Shown here one piece after another: positions 38,621-46,476 of a DNA stretch of 64,000 nucleotides. Origin of the DNA: Rouxiella aceris (GTDB taxonomy: Bacteria > Pseudomonadota > Gammaproteobacteria > Enterobacterales > Enterobacteriaceae); NCBI RefSeq assembly GCF_012933545.1, contig NZ_JAADJU010000002.1:372001-436000 (forward strand), read 5' to 3'. A program made the translations under genes and the position numbers. The notes beneath the pieces were generated by a model, which was not told the DNA's origin, did no database searches, and worked only from the letters and a program-made list of their open reading frames with translations. Every line of letters starts with the position of its first letter. Positions within the stretch are counted from its first letter, which is position 1.

Positions 38621-38710
38621 TTAAAACTCCTCCGCATTGAGCAGGGCATACACTAAATAGCCGATCAACAATAGAACCAGCAGTGCGCCGCAGATTACGC
38701 CGATATTCAC
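38621..38710 (-). CDS. kdpF: KdpF, small membrane subunit of the Kdp pump
   Basis: A 29-residue single-span peptide reading from a GTG at 38710: (M)NIGVICGALLVLLLIGYLV then YALLNAEEF. E. coli KdpF has the same length and the same GYLVYAL core and acidic C-terminus. AGGGGG lies six bases upstream of the start. It stabilises KdpABC in the membrane. It is too short to be found by length alone. Confidence 0.93.
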   Translation of the reverse strand: MNIGVICGALLVLLLIGYLVYALLNAEEF

Positions 38711-39070
38711 AAACCACCCCCTAGTTATGCTTCCCTCTGCCATGGTTGGCGGGAGGGACTTTGTGGCAGTGAGTATAAAAATCTCTTTCTAAAGAACCTG
38801 AAAAAATGCGCGGGGCGGGTGTAAAAAAAGTATAAAAATGGCGGCGTGGTGAATTTTAACATTTGATAGGGTGTTTAATTAACAATGGTGTAACTTTATT
38901 ACCTGATACAGGGGGTTTTTGTGCTATTTGCCAGCAAATAAGTGGTCAGATGAGTAGTAAAATTACAGCAATCGCGTTAAAATTTGCTTAATTTACGAAC
39001 GATGAACTTTGCCAGTCTCTGTCCGCCAGCCCTTTGAGGATGTCAGACTGGTCATGTGGGAGAACCTTTG
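38711..39070. other. Divergent intergenic region between kdpF and ybfA
   Basis: About 360 bases with the KdpE-type operator at 38818-38840 near the kdpF side and an AT-rich stretch (38850-39000) that probably contains the ybfA promoter. No gene or repeat is visible. Confidence 0.5.
38818..38840 (-). promoter_or_regulatory. KdpE operator upstream of kdpFABCDE
   Basis: On the minus strand the sequence CATTTTTATACTTTTTTTAC closely resembles the T-rich KdpE-binding sequence known upstream of E. coli kdpFABC. It lies about 110 bases upstream of the kdpF start. A second ATTTTTATACTC at about 38772-38783 may be part of the core promoter or another half site. Confidence 0.8.
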
Positions 39071-39277
39071 ATGTCTGATTACACGCCTTATTCTCTGCCG
39101 CGCATGGCGCTACGCCGTAGCCTGGTTGTCCTGGTCGGGATCCTGGCGCTGCCGGTGATGTTGTTTCGCGCTGACCGCGCTCGTTTTTACAGCTATTTAC
39201 ACCGTGTCTGGGTAAAAACCAGCGATAAACCGGTCTGGCTGGCGCAGTCGGAAATTGCTGCTCAAGATTTTTATTGA
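39071..39277 (+). CDS. ybfA: YbfA, small membrane protein
   Basis: A 68-residue protein with one hydrophobic segment ([16 protein letters not shown], about residues 16-31) followed by [20 protein letters not shown], the conserved block of E. coli YbfA (also 68 residues). The function is unknown. I chose the ATG at 39071 with GGGAG upstream; a GTG five codons upstream is possible. It lies next to kdp, as in E. coli. Confidence 0.92.
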   Translation: MSDYTPYSLPRMALRRSLVVLVGILALPVMLFRADRARFYSYLHRVWVKTSDKPVWLAQSEIAAQDFY

Positions 39278-39291
39278 TTGGCAACAGTCTG

Positions 39292-39323
39292 ACGGCCAGG
39301 GGGAAACCTCTGGCCGTTTTTAT
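39292..39323 (+). terminator. Intrinsic terminator of ybfA
   Basis: The stem ACGGCCAG/CTGGCCGT is followed by TTTTTATTT, 15 bases after the ybfA stop codon. Confidence 0.85.
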
Positions 39324-39486
39324 TTCATGTGATCGCCCACATTTCCCACCGCTTTTTCTGCACAGATCTCCCGGTTTGTTATAATTCATTAAACTTGTAC
39401 AAAGTGAATTTTCTGTATAAGTTTAATGAATATATTTATGATGTTTGTTAGATATTTCATATAAAAAAAACCGCATGGAGCCGCAT

Positions 39487-40440
39487 ATGAGTGAACTAAT
39501 TCCTATTGGCATCAGCGCCTGCCTGCTGGGAGACAATGTCCGCTTTGACGGCGGCCATAAACGTCTGGCGTTTGCCGTTGAGCAACTGGCACCTTACGTC
39601 CGTTTTGAACCCATCTGTCCGGAAATGGCTATCGGTTTACCCACCCCGCGCCCGGCGCTGCGGCTGGTTAAACAGGAAGACAGCATCAGCATGTGTCTGA
39701 GTAACGATCCCAGCGTCGATCTGACCGAGAAAATGCAGGCATTTTCCGAGCAGCGCGTGGCCGGGCTGGAGCATCTGTGCGGCTATATTGTCTGCGCCAA
39801 ATCGCCGAGCTGCGGCATGGAGCGGGTGAGGGTCTATAGCGCCAATGGTAAAGATTGTCGTAAAAGCGGCGTCGGCCTGTTTACCGCCGAGCTGCAAAAA
39901 CAACTGCCGTGGCTGCCGATTGAAGAGGATGGGCGGCTGAACGACCCGGTGCTGCGCGAGAACTTTGTCGAGCGGGTGTTTGCCCTTTATGAATTGAGCA
40001 TGCTGCGTAAATCCGGATTATCTCGCGGCAAGCTGATGGCTTTTCACAGTCGCTATAAGCTGGCATTACTGTCCCATTCTCAGCCACAGTATCGTGAACT
40101 GGGACGCTTTGTGGCGGGCATGGATAAATGGAGTTCGCTGGACGACTATTTTATCGAATATCGTAACCAGCTGATGGCCCTGCTGACCCATAAAGCCACG
40201 CGCCGTAACCACACCAATGTGTTGATGCATGTACAAGGTTACTTCCGTACACAGCTTAGCAGCGGACAGCGTCAGGAGCTGACCCAGCTTATTGACCGTT
40301 ATCGTCAGGGGGTGCAGCCGCTATTGGCACCCATTACCCTGCTTAAGCACTATATGGCAGAATATCCTGACGCCTATTTGGAGCAGCAGCGCTATTTTGA
40401 GCCTTACCCCGAGGCGCTGCGTTTACGCTACGGACATTAA
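39487..40440 (+). CDS. ybgA: YbgA, DUF523-DUF1722 protein
   Basis: A 317-residue two-domain protein. The N-terminal DUF523 half (about 1-150) starts IPIGISACLLGDNVRFDGGHKR and contains conserved cysteines (FEPICPEM, CAKSPSCGM). The C-terminal half (about 190-310) is DUF1722, the domain shared with E. coli YbgA. The activity is unknown. It ends 20 bases before phrB, an operon shared with E. coli that suggests a link to DNA repair or light response. The start at 39487 is preferred over an unconserved 14-residue extension. Confidence 0.92.
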   Translation: MSELIPIGISACLLGDNVRFDGGHKRLAFAVEQLAPYVRFEPICPEMAIGLPTPRPALRLVKQEDSISMCLSNDPSVDLTEKMQAFSEQRVAGLEHLCGYIVCAKSPSCGMERVRVYSANGKDCRKSGVGLFTAELQKQLPWLPIEEDGRLNDPVLRENFVERVFALYELSMLRKSGLSRGKLMAFHSRYKLALLSHSQPQYRELGRFVAGMDKWSSLDDYFIEYRNQLMALLTHKATRRNHTNVLMHVQGYFRTQLSSGQRQELTQLIDRYRQGVQPLLAPITLLKHYMAEYPDAYLEQQRYFEPYPEALRLRYGH

Positions 40441-40460
40441 TATCATAAGGAATTGCTGTT

Positions 40461-41900
40461 ATGGCCACTCATCTGGTGTGGTTTCGCCATGATTTGCGCG
40501 TTACCGACAATCGTGCGCTATTTGCCGCCTGCGAAGATGCCGATGCGCAGGTGATCGCAGTGTATATCGCCACGCCAGAGCAATGGCGTGCCCATGAAAT
40601 GGCACCAAGGCAGGCGAGCTTTATTTACCAGCATCTGGCAGCGCTGCAACTGGCGCTGGCCGAGCGCGGGATCCCTCTTTATTACCAGCAGTGCGCGCTG
40701 TTTGCTGACAGCGTTGACTGGCTGCAAAGGTTTATCCGTCAGCAGGGCGTTGATGCACTTTTCTATAATAATCAGGTGGAAATCAACGAAGTTCAGCGCG
40801 ATGCGGCGCTGGATCGCGCACTGCCCGCGCAGGTGCGTGTCCATCGTTTTGACGACAGTTTACTGCTGCCGCCGGGTTCGGTGACCACCGGCGACGGCAA
40901 TATGTATAAAGTTTACACTCCCTTTCGGCGGGCTTTTCTTCAGCGATTGAGCGAGTCCGACACCCGCTCTTTACCCGCTCCCGCAGTTAGGGGCAACGGG
41001 CAGCAACCGCCGCTGGTTGCTCTGCAACCCTTTGATTATCCACAGCAGGAAAGCCAAGGGGATTTCCCGATTGGCGAAGAGGCGGCGCGGGCCAGACTGC
41101 GACGCTTTTGTCGTGAAAACGTCGGTGATTATCTTGCGCAGCGCGATCTGCCCGCCGTCGATGGCACCAGCTCACTTTCCCCTTATCTGGCCATTGGCGT
41201 ACTGTCGCCGCGCCAGTGTTTTAACCGTTTGCGTACCGAGTGCCCCGATGTGCTGGAGCGAACTGACGGCGGCGCATTTGGCTGGCTGAATGAACTGATA
41301 TGGCGTGAGTTTTATCGTCATTTGCTGGTGGCCTGGCCCGCGTTGTGCAAACACCGTCCGTTTGTTGCCTGGACTGATGGTGTGCGCTGGCGTCATGCCC
41401 CGCAGGATCTGTTGGCCTGGCAACAGGGCAAAACCGGCTACCCAATTGTCGATGCGGCTATGCGTCAACTTAATGCCACCGGCTGGATGCATAACCGCCT
41501 GCGGATGATTGTCGCCAGTTTTCTGGTCAAGGATCTGTTGATCGACTGGCGGCTGGGGGAAAGTTACTTTATGTCGCAACTGCTGGACGGCGATCTGGCC
41601 GCCAATAACGGTGGCTGGCAGTGGGGAGCTTCTACCGGCACCGACGCGGCACCTTATTTTCGCATTTTTAACCCAACCACCCAGGGTGAACGTTTTGACC
41701 CACAAGGGCATTTTATAAAGACCTGGCTGCCGGAGCTGGTCGAGGTACCGGAGAAAGCCATCCATCAACCCCATCGCTGGGCAGAAAAACAGCGCCGCAT
41801 GCTAGACTATCCGCTGCCGATTATCGATCATGCCGTGGCGCGTAAAGACACTCTGGCTGCCTTTGAAGCGGCCAAGCAACGCGCCCAGCCTGACGAGTAA
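40461..41900 (+). CDS. phrB: Deoxyribodipyrimidine photolyase PhrB
   Basis: A 479-residue class I CPD photolyase (472 in E. coli) that uses light and reduced FAD to split cyclobutane pyrimidine dimers. The N-terminal antenna (folate-binding) domain starts THLVWFRHDLRVTDNRAL. The FAD-binding domain holds GYPIVDAAMRQLNATGWMHN and WQWGASTGTDAAPYFRIFNP around residue 390. Confidence 0.97.
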   Translation: MATHLVWFRHDLRVTDNRALFAACEDADAQVIAVYIATPEQWRAHEMAPRQASFIYQHLAALQLALAERGIPLYYQQCALFADSVDWLQRFIRQQGVDALFYNNQVEINEVQRDAALDRALPAQVRVHRFDDSLLLPPGSVTTGDGNMYKVYTPFRRAFLQRLSESDTRSLPAPAVRGNGQQPPLVALQPFDYPQQESQGDFPIGEEAARARLRRFCRENVGDYLAQRDLPAVDGTSSLSPYLAIGVLSPRQCFNRLRTECPDVLERTDGGAFGWLNELIWREFYRHLLVAWPALCKHRPFVAWTDGVRWRHAPQDLLAWQQGKTGYPIVDAAMRQLNATGWMHNRLRMIVASFLVKDLLIDWRLGESYFMSQLLDGDLAANNGGWQWGASTGTDAAPYFRIFNPTTQGERFDPQGHFIKTWLPELVEVPEKAIHQPHRWAEKQRRMLDYPLPIIDHAVARKDTLAAFEAAKQRAQPDE

Positions 41901-41979
41901 GGTCATCTCCCGGTTTTGTTGCGGGGATTTTCCCTGAGCATGGCCGGGATCAAGGATAAACAGCAGATGGAGCAATGTG

Positions 41980-42975
41980 ATGACAAACCGATTTGGTCCC
42001 CGGATACTGCTACTCGGCGCAGGATTTTGCGCCGCGTTTAGTGCCAATGCCGGTTTTCAGGTGGTGGCGCTGGGAGTTAACGGCGGGGTTGAGGAAGGCA
42101 ATTTAACCTCCTATCTGATCCGCAGCGATAGCCAGCCGCGCTATCTGGCGCTGGACGCTGGCTCGGTGTTACCGGGCATTGAGCAGGCGCTGGCCAAAGG
42201 CAGCTTTCCCGAGGTCAATGCAGAAAATTCCGCCCCGCTGACCCCGCAAGGCGCGGTATTTCGTAATCTGATTAGCGGCTATTTTATCAGCCACGCCCAT
42301 CTTGATCATATTGCCGGTCTGATTATTGCCTCCCCCCAGGACAGTCGCAAACCGATTTACGGCTCCGCGGAAACCATCTCTGCGCTGCGCCAGTACGTTT
42401 TTAACTGGAAGCTGTGGCCGAATTTTACCGATGCCGGTAGCGGTCAACGCTTAGGCACTTATCGTCTGAATGCTCCCCGGCCCGGGCAACGCTTTTCTCT
42501 CTCGTCCAGCGGGCTGGATGGGGTGATCTATCCCCTAAGCCACGGCGGCGTAACCTCTTCTATGCTGCTGATCAGCCGCGAAAATGAATCTTTTGCCTTC
42601 TTTGGTGATACCGGGGCCGACAAGCAGGAAAAATCTCGCGATCTTAATGCCATCTGGCGAGTATTAGCTGACGAGATCAGGCAGCGTCGGCTAAAGGGGA
42701 TAATTATCGAAACCTCCTTTGTCGATGAAACGCCCGACGCCCAGCTGTTTGGTCATTTGACGCCGGCGCTATTGCTGACAGAGTTAACCCAGCTTGAGCA
42801 ATATGCTGGCGGTGCCGGCTCTCTGAAGGGGCTGAAGGTGGTGATCAGCCATATCAAACCGAGTTTGCTGGCGGGTGTCGATCCGCGTGCCGAGATCCGC
42901 CGTCAACTTGAACAAGGGGATCGCCTCGGCGTAAACTTTATTTTTATGCAGCAGGGCGACAGTCAGCACTTTTAG
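41980..42975 (+). CDS. cpdP: Periplasmic 3',5'-cyclic-nucleotide phosphodiesterase, class II
   Basis: A 331-residue metallo-beta-lactamase-fold protein of the class II cyclic-nucleotide phosphodiesterase family (PDEase_II, yeast Pde1 and Vibrio CpdP). It has the zinc motif ISHAHLDHIAGL near residue 103, FFGDTGADK near 208 and VVISHIKPS near 288. A signal peptide (ILLLGAGFCAAFSANA) suggests periplasmic location, so it would degrade extracellular cAMP or cGMP. A GTG one codon upstream is an alternative start. E. coli has dtpD at this position. The symbol is by family resemblance. Confidence 0.85.
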   Translation: MTNRFGPRILLLGAGFCAAFSANAGFQVVALGVNGGVEEGNLTSYLIRSDSQPRYLALDAGSVLPGIEQALAKGSFPEVNAENSAPLTPQGAVFRNLISGYFISHAHLDHIAGLIIASPQDSRKPIYGSAETISALRQYVFNWKLWPNFTDAGSGQRLGTYRLNAPRPGQRFSLSSSGLDGVIYPLSHGGVTSSMLLISRENESFAFFGDTGADKQEKSRDLNAIWRVLADEIRQRRLKGIIIETSFVDETPDAQLFGHLTPALLLTELTQLEQYAGGAGSLKGLKVVISHIKPSLLAGVDPRAEIRRQLEQGDRLGVNFIFMQQGDSQHF

Positions 42976-43011
42976 CCTGCTGTTCTGTCTGGCCTGAGTG
43001 AGCAGAATTTT

Positions 43012-43755
43012 ATGAACAATATTGAATTAGAAAACATTATCAACCAGAAGTTGGCGGTGGCCAGTTTTCAAGATTACGCTCCCAACGGATTGCAGGTTGA
43101 AGGCGCGCGCCAGGTAAAACGTATTGTTACCGGCGTCACTGCCAGCCAGAAATTGCTTGATGCTGCGGTGGCACATCAGGCGGATACGCTGATTGTCCAT
43201 CACGGTTATTTTTGGAAAAACGAACCGGCGGCGGTGCGTGGAATCAAGCGCAAGCGTTTAAAAACGCTGTTGCTTAATGATATCAATCTCTACGGTTATC
43301 ATTTGCCGCTGGATGCTCATCCGCAGTTGGGCAATAACGCCCAATTAGCGCAGTTATTCGGCATCGAGGTGTTGGGCGAAGTGATGCCGTTGGTGCCTTA
43401 TGGTGATTTGCCGGCAGCGGTATCCCCTGACAGTTTGCGGCAGACTATTGAGCAGCAGTTGGGTCGTCAGGTATTGCACAGCGCCGAGGGCGGACCTGAG
43501 CGCATTCGACGTCTGGCCTGGTGCAGCGGTGGTGGCCAGGGCTTTATTCAGCAGGCGGCGGACTTTGGTGTCGATGCTTTTATTACCGGTGAAGTGTCGG
43601 AACAAACCATTCATATTGCCCGCGAAATGGGCCTGCATTTCTTTGCTGTCGGCCATCATGCCAGTGAGCGTTACGGCGTTAAGGCATTGGGGGAGTGGCT
43701 GGCTGCGGAATATGGTTTGGAGGTGAGTTTTATTGATATTGATAATCCGGCGTGA
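43012..43755 (+). CDS. ybgI: Nif3-family metal-binding protein YbgI
   Basis: A 247-residue NIF3/DUF34 protein, the exact length of E. coli YbgI, which forms a toroidal hexamer with a dinuclear metal site. Metal ligands lie in LIVHHGYFW (residue ~63), LPLDAHPQLGNN (~101) and GHHASERYG (~215). It is often annotated as GTP cyclohydrolase 1 type 2, but its physiological role is unsettled. In E. coli it is directly followed by pxpB; here a 1.1-kb repeat island separates them. Confidence 0.95.
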   Translation: MNNIELENIINQKLAVASFQDYAPNGLQVEGARQVKRIVTGVTASQKLLDAAVAHQADTLIVHHGYFWKNEPAAVRGIKRKRLKTLLLNDINLYGYHLPLDAHPQLGNNAQLAQLFGIEVLGEVMPLVPYGDLPAAVSPDSLRQTIEQQLGRQVLHSAEGGPERIRRLAWCSGGGQGFIQQAADFGVDAFITGEVSEQTIHIAREMGLHFFAVGHHASERYGVKALGEWLAAEYGLEVSFIDIDNPA

Positions 43756-43806
43756 GGGTTTTCTTTAGGGGGAGGACCTTAAGGAGTTCTTTTTGTTTTT
43801 AAATTT

Positions 43807-43860
43807 AACTTCAAGGTCAAGGTTAACTTCAAGGTCAACTTCAAGGTCAACTTCAAGGTC
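43807..43860. repeat. 12-bp tandem repeat AACTTCAAGGTC
   Basis: Four perfect copies of AACTTCAAGGTC, at 43807, 43825, 43837 and 43849. The last three are exactly head to tail. A fifth perfect copy is at 43968-43979. Each cluster leads into a copy of the 38-bp direct repeat. Confidence 0.9.
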
Positions 43861-43864
43861 AAGG

Positions 43865-43902
43865 GCATTCGCTGCGCTCACTGGGCGGCGGCCCAGAGCG
43901 CC
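43865..43902. repeat. 38-bp direct repeat, copy 1
   Basis: GCATTCGCTGCGCTCACTGG… matches 43990-44027 with two mismatches over 38 bases. Each copy contains a short inverted repeat CTGGGC…GCCCAG. Confidence 0.88.
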
Positions 43903-43989
43903 TTTATAGCTTAAAAGTCAATTTACTCCGAGCAAAGGGTTTCGGTTTTAATTGCAAATTTGCTTTTAACTTCAAGGTCAACGTCAACT

Positions 43990-44027
43990 GCATTCGCTGC
44001 GCTCACTGGGCAGCGGCCCAGACCGCC
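43990..44027. repeat. 38-bp direct repeat, copy 2
   Basis: Second copy of the 38-bp repeat, again preceded by an AACTTCAAGGTC unit and followed directly by the pseudoknot-like structure at 44027-44072. Confidence 0.88.
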
Positions 44028-44072
44028 TCAAGGATGCGCCAGGGCCCGCACCCTTGAGAATCCCGGGCCCTG
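44027..44072. other. Structured element with pseudoknot potential
   Basis: A 12-bp stem (CTCAAGGATGCG 44027-44038 with CGCACCCTTGAG 44047-44058, one mismatch) encloses the loop CCAGGGCC. The loop bases CAGGGCC are complementary to GGCCCTG just downstream (44066-44072). This A-B-A'-B' arrangement would fold as an H-type pseudoknot in RNA. Confidence 0.6.
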
Positions 44073-44504
44073 TCCAAATTGATATGTGTCGTGCCCTCGG
44101 TTTGAGTTCTTTCCAGTGACCCCTGCGCGTGGCCTAAACCACGCCGCTTCGCGGTCCTCTCGCTTGGTTTCGTGCCAACGGTAAGGCTGTTGTCACTCAA
44201 CGCTGCGCTCGACGTAGGTTTTGAATCGGCCAGGAAACATTTACTGCAAAACCGGCAACATCAAAGGTCAACTGCGAAAGGCAAAAAGACAAAAAGACAA
44301 AACAGTAGTTTCTTAAACCGTATGGTGTACATAGCTAGTTGGCACATTCAGAGACGGCGCCGCGCGAAGCGGAGGGAGACGCTTTTGGCTCCCGACCGAG
44401 CAAGGGGACTGCGCAGCAGCGCGGCTCGTGCCACGCTGGGGGTAACTGAAACATAGCCGGTAATAGGCAGCAGACGAATCAAAGACACCAAAAGGCCCAG
44501 GATT

Positions 44505-44532
44505 GTTAAGGAGCGGGCCAGCGCTCCTTAAC
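44505..44532. other. Perfect 11-bp stem-loop
   Basis: GTTAAGGAGCG pairs with CGCTCCTTAAC across a 6-base loop. There is no U-tract. The loop region contains GGGCC, complementary to GGCCC about 10 bases upstream of the stem. Confidence 0.65.
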
Positions 44533-44573
44533 TCGGTTCGGCACAGCAGGTTAAGCTGCCACCGCTATTATAA

Positions 44574-44820
44574 AACCGAAACAGCTCCTCGGAGTTAATT
44601 GACTTTAAAGCCAAGAAATTGCCATTTAAGCCCAACCCGAAACAGCTCCTCATAGCCAATTGACTTTAAAATACAAATTGCCATTTAAGCCAAAGCCCAA
44701 CCCGATACAGCTCCTCGGAGTGAATTGACTTTAAAGCCAAGAAATTGCCATTTAAGCCCAACCCGAAACAGCTCCTCTAAAGCCCATTGGCTTTAAAACC
44801 AAAAATTGCCATTTAAGCCC
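44574..44820. repeat. Four tandem repeats of 60-65 bp
   Basis: Units at 44574-44633, 44634-44698, 44699-44759 and 44760-44820, each starting AACCCGAAACAGCTCCTC (with small variations) and ending TTGCCATTTAAGCCC. Each unit also holds two related 16-base sub-repeats (AATTGACTTTAAAGCC and AATTGCCATTTAAGCC). The last unit ends 76 bases before the pxpB start. Confidence 0.92.
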
Positions 44821-44896
44821 CCTCCTTTGGTATATCGCTACCGCATAAATAACGTTATCTTTATCTGTAGAAATTCTGTGGCTTAGGAGTCATAAA

Positions 44897-45553
44897 GTGC
44901 AACGAGCACGGTGTTATTTGTTAGGTGAAAGCGCAGTGGTGCTGGAACTGGAACCGCCGGTTTCATTGGTCAGCCAGCAGCGAATTTGGGGACTGGCGCA
45001 GCGTTTGGTCGATTATCCCAATGTGCGGGAAGTGATCCCCGGCATGAACAATTTAACCGTATTACTGACAGACCCGCAGACTTCTGCCCTCGATGCTATT
45101 GAACGCTTACAGCGCTGGTGGGAAGAGAGCCAGGCAGTGCTACCGGAATCACGGCTGATTGAAATTCCGGTGATCTATGGGGGCAAAAGTGGACCCGACC
45201 TCGACTATGTTGCCGGACATAACGGTATGTCGCCGCGCGAAGTGGTGGCCTGTCACAGCGGTGCCGAATACGTAGTTTATTTTCTCGGTTTCCAGCCCGG
45301 TTTTCCTTATCTCGGTGGGATGCCAGAAGTGTTGGCCACCCCACGCCATGCGGAACCTCGACTGACGGTAGCTGCGGGCAGCGTCGGTATTGGTGGCAGT
45401 CAGACCGGTATTTATCCGCTGGTTACCCCCGGCGGCTGGCAGTTGATTGGTCTTACACCGCTGGCGATGTTTAACCCTAAACATCACTTACCGACATTGT
45501 TACGCCCCGGCGATCGGGTACGCTTTGTGCCGCAAAAGGAGGGCGTATGTTAA
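44897..45553 (+). CDS. pxpB: 5-oxoprolinase subunit PxpB
   Basis: A 218-residue KipI/allophanate-hydrolase-subunit-1-type protein, the length of E. coli YbgJ. With PxpA and PxpC it forms the ATP-dependent 5-oxoprolinase that opens 5-oxoproline to glutamate. Conserved blocks are [32 protein letters not shown] and TPGGWQLIG. It starts with GTG after AGGAG and overlaps pxpC by seven bases. Confidence 0.95.
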   Translation: MQRARCYLLGESAVVLELEPPVSLVSQQRIWGLAQRLVDYPNVREVIPGMNNLTVLLTDPQTSALDAIERLQRWWEESQAVLPESRLIEIPVIYGGKSGPDLDYVAGHNGMSPREVVACHSGAEYVVYFLGFQPGFPYLGGMPEVLATPRHAEPRLTVAAGSVGIGGSQTGIYPLVTPGGWQLIGLTPLAMFNPKHHLPTLLRPGDRVRFVPQKEGVC

Positions 45554-46476
45554 AAGTCTTACGAGCCGGGATCCTGACTACCGTGCAGGATCTGGGGCGC
45601 AATGGGTATCGCCAGCTCGGTGTCAGCCTGTCCGGCGCACTGGATATTCCTGCGCTGCGCATTGCCAATTTGCTGGTGGGCAATGAAGAAAACGCCGCCG
45701 CATTGGAGATCACTCTCGGGCAGTTTAGCGTCGAATTTACCCGCAAATGCTGGATCGCCATGACCGGCGCAGGTTGCCATGCCGAACTTGATGGCCAGTC
45801 GCTATGGACCGGTTGGCGTTATCCGGTCAAGGCCGGACAGATCCTGACCACTAAAACACCGATGCGCGGTATGCGCAGTTACCTGGCTGTATCAGGCGGT
45901 ATTGAGGTGCCCGAGGTGCTGGCATCGCGCAGTACCGATCTTACCGCCGGCTTTGGCGGATTTGCTGGACGGGCATTAAAAGAGGGCGATCGCCTGTCAG
46001 TGGGTAAGGCACAGAACGAACCGCAAAAATCCCTCGGGGTAAAACAACTGCTGTTTGGTAACCGTATTCGCGCGCTGCCCGGACCCGAGTATCAGGAATT
46101 TAGCGCCGAAGCTCGTGACGCCTTCTGGCGTACCTCCTGGCAACTGAGCCCGCAAAGTAACCGTATGGGATATCGTCTGCATGGCCATGAGCTGGTGCGT
46201 GAGACCCGACGCGAGATGCTGTCCCATGGCTTGACGCCGGGGGTGGTCCAGGTTCCGCACGGTGGCCAGCCGATTGTATTAATGGCCGACGCGCAGACCA
46301 CCGGCGGTTATCCGCGTATTGCCTGTGTGATCGAAGCCGACCTCTATCATCTGGCGCAAATTCGTCTCGGCATGCCGGTGCATTTTGTCAAATGTTCGCT
46401 CGAAGAGGCGCAGCAGGCGCGCTATGAGCAGAACCACTTTATCGATCAAATCAAGTGGGGATTACATGATCGTTGA
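45547..46476 (+). CDS. pxpC: 5-oxoprolinase subunit PxpC
   Basis: A 309-residue KipA/allophanate-hydrolase-subunit-2-type protein (310 in E. coli). It starts [20 protein letters not shown] and has the conserved [17 protein letters not shown] near residue 250. It overlaps both pxpB and pxpA, showing tight translational coupling of the three oxoprolinase subunits. Confidence 0.95.
   Translation: MLKVLRAGILTTVQDLGRNGYRQLGVSLSGALDIPALRIANLLVGNEENAAALEITLGQFSVEFTRKCWIAMTGAGCHAELDGQSLWTGWRYPVKAGQILTTKTPMRGMRSYLAVSGGIEVPEVLASRSTDLTAGFGGFAGRALKEGDRLSVGKAQNEPQKSLGVKQLLFGNRIRALPGPEYQEFSAEARDAFWRTSWQLSPQSNRMGYRLHGHELVRETRREMLSHGLTPGVVQVPHGGQPIVLMADAQTTGGYPRIACVIEADLYHLAQIRLGMPVHFVKCSLEEAQQARYEQNHFIDQIKWGLHDR

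Larger units (their letters stand above)
43756..44896. repeat. Non-coding repeat island between ybgI and pxpB
   Basis: A 1.14-kb stretch with no convincing gene. In order it has 12-bp AACTTCAAGGTC repeats, a 38-bp direct repeat (43865 and 43990), a stem with pseudoknot potential (44027-44072), G/C-rich inverted repeats at 44355-44445, a perfect 11-bp stem (44505-44532) and four 60-65-bp tandem units (44574-44820). Open frames of up to 94 codons lack start signals and homology I recognise. It interrupts gene order seen in E. coli. Confidence 0.8.

Noticed and set aside
44003-44200. A 65-codon minus-strand open frame in the repeat island
   Set aside because: It runs through the 38-bp repeat and the pseudoknot-like stem. 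Short frames of this kind commonly arise over repeats.
44172-44456. A 94-codon open frame (MPTVRLLSLNAALDVG…) in the repeat island
   Set aside because: It spans several inverted repeats, is very basic, lacks a ribosome-binding site and has no homology I recognise. I treat the region as non-coding.
44574-44820. Possible CRISPR array
   Set aside because: The four units are similar along their whole length with no unique spacers, and no cas genes are nearby.
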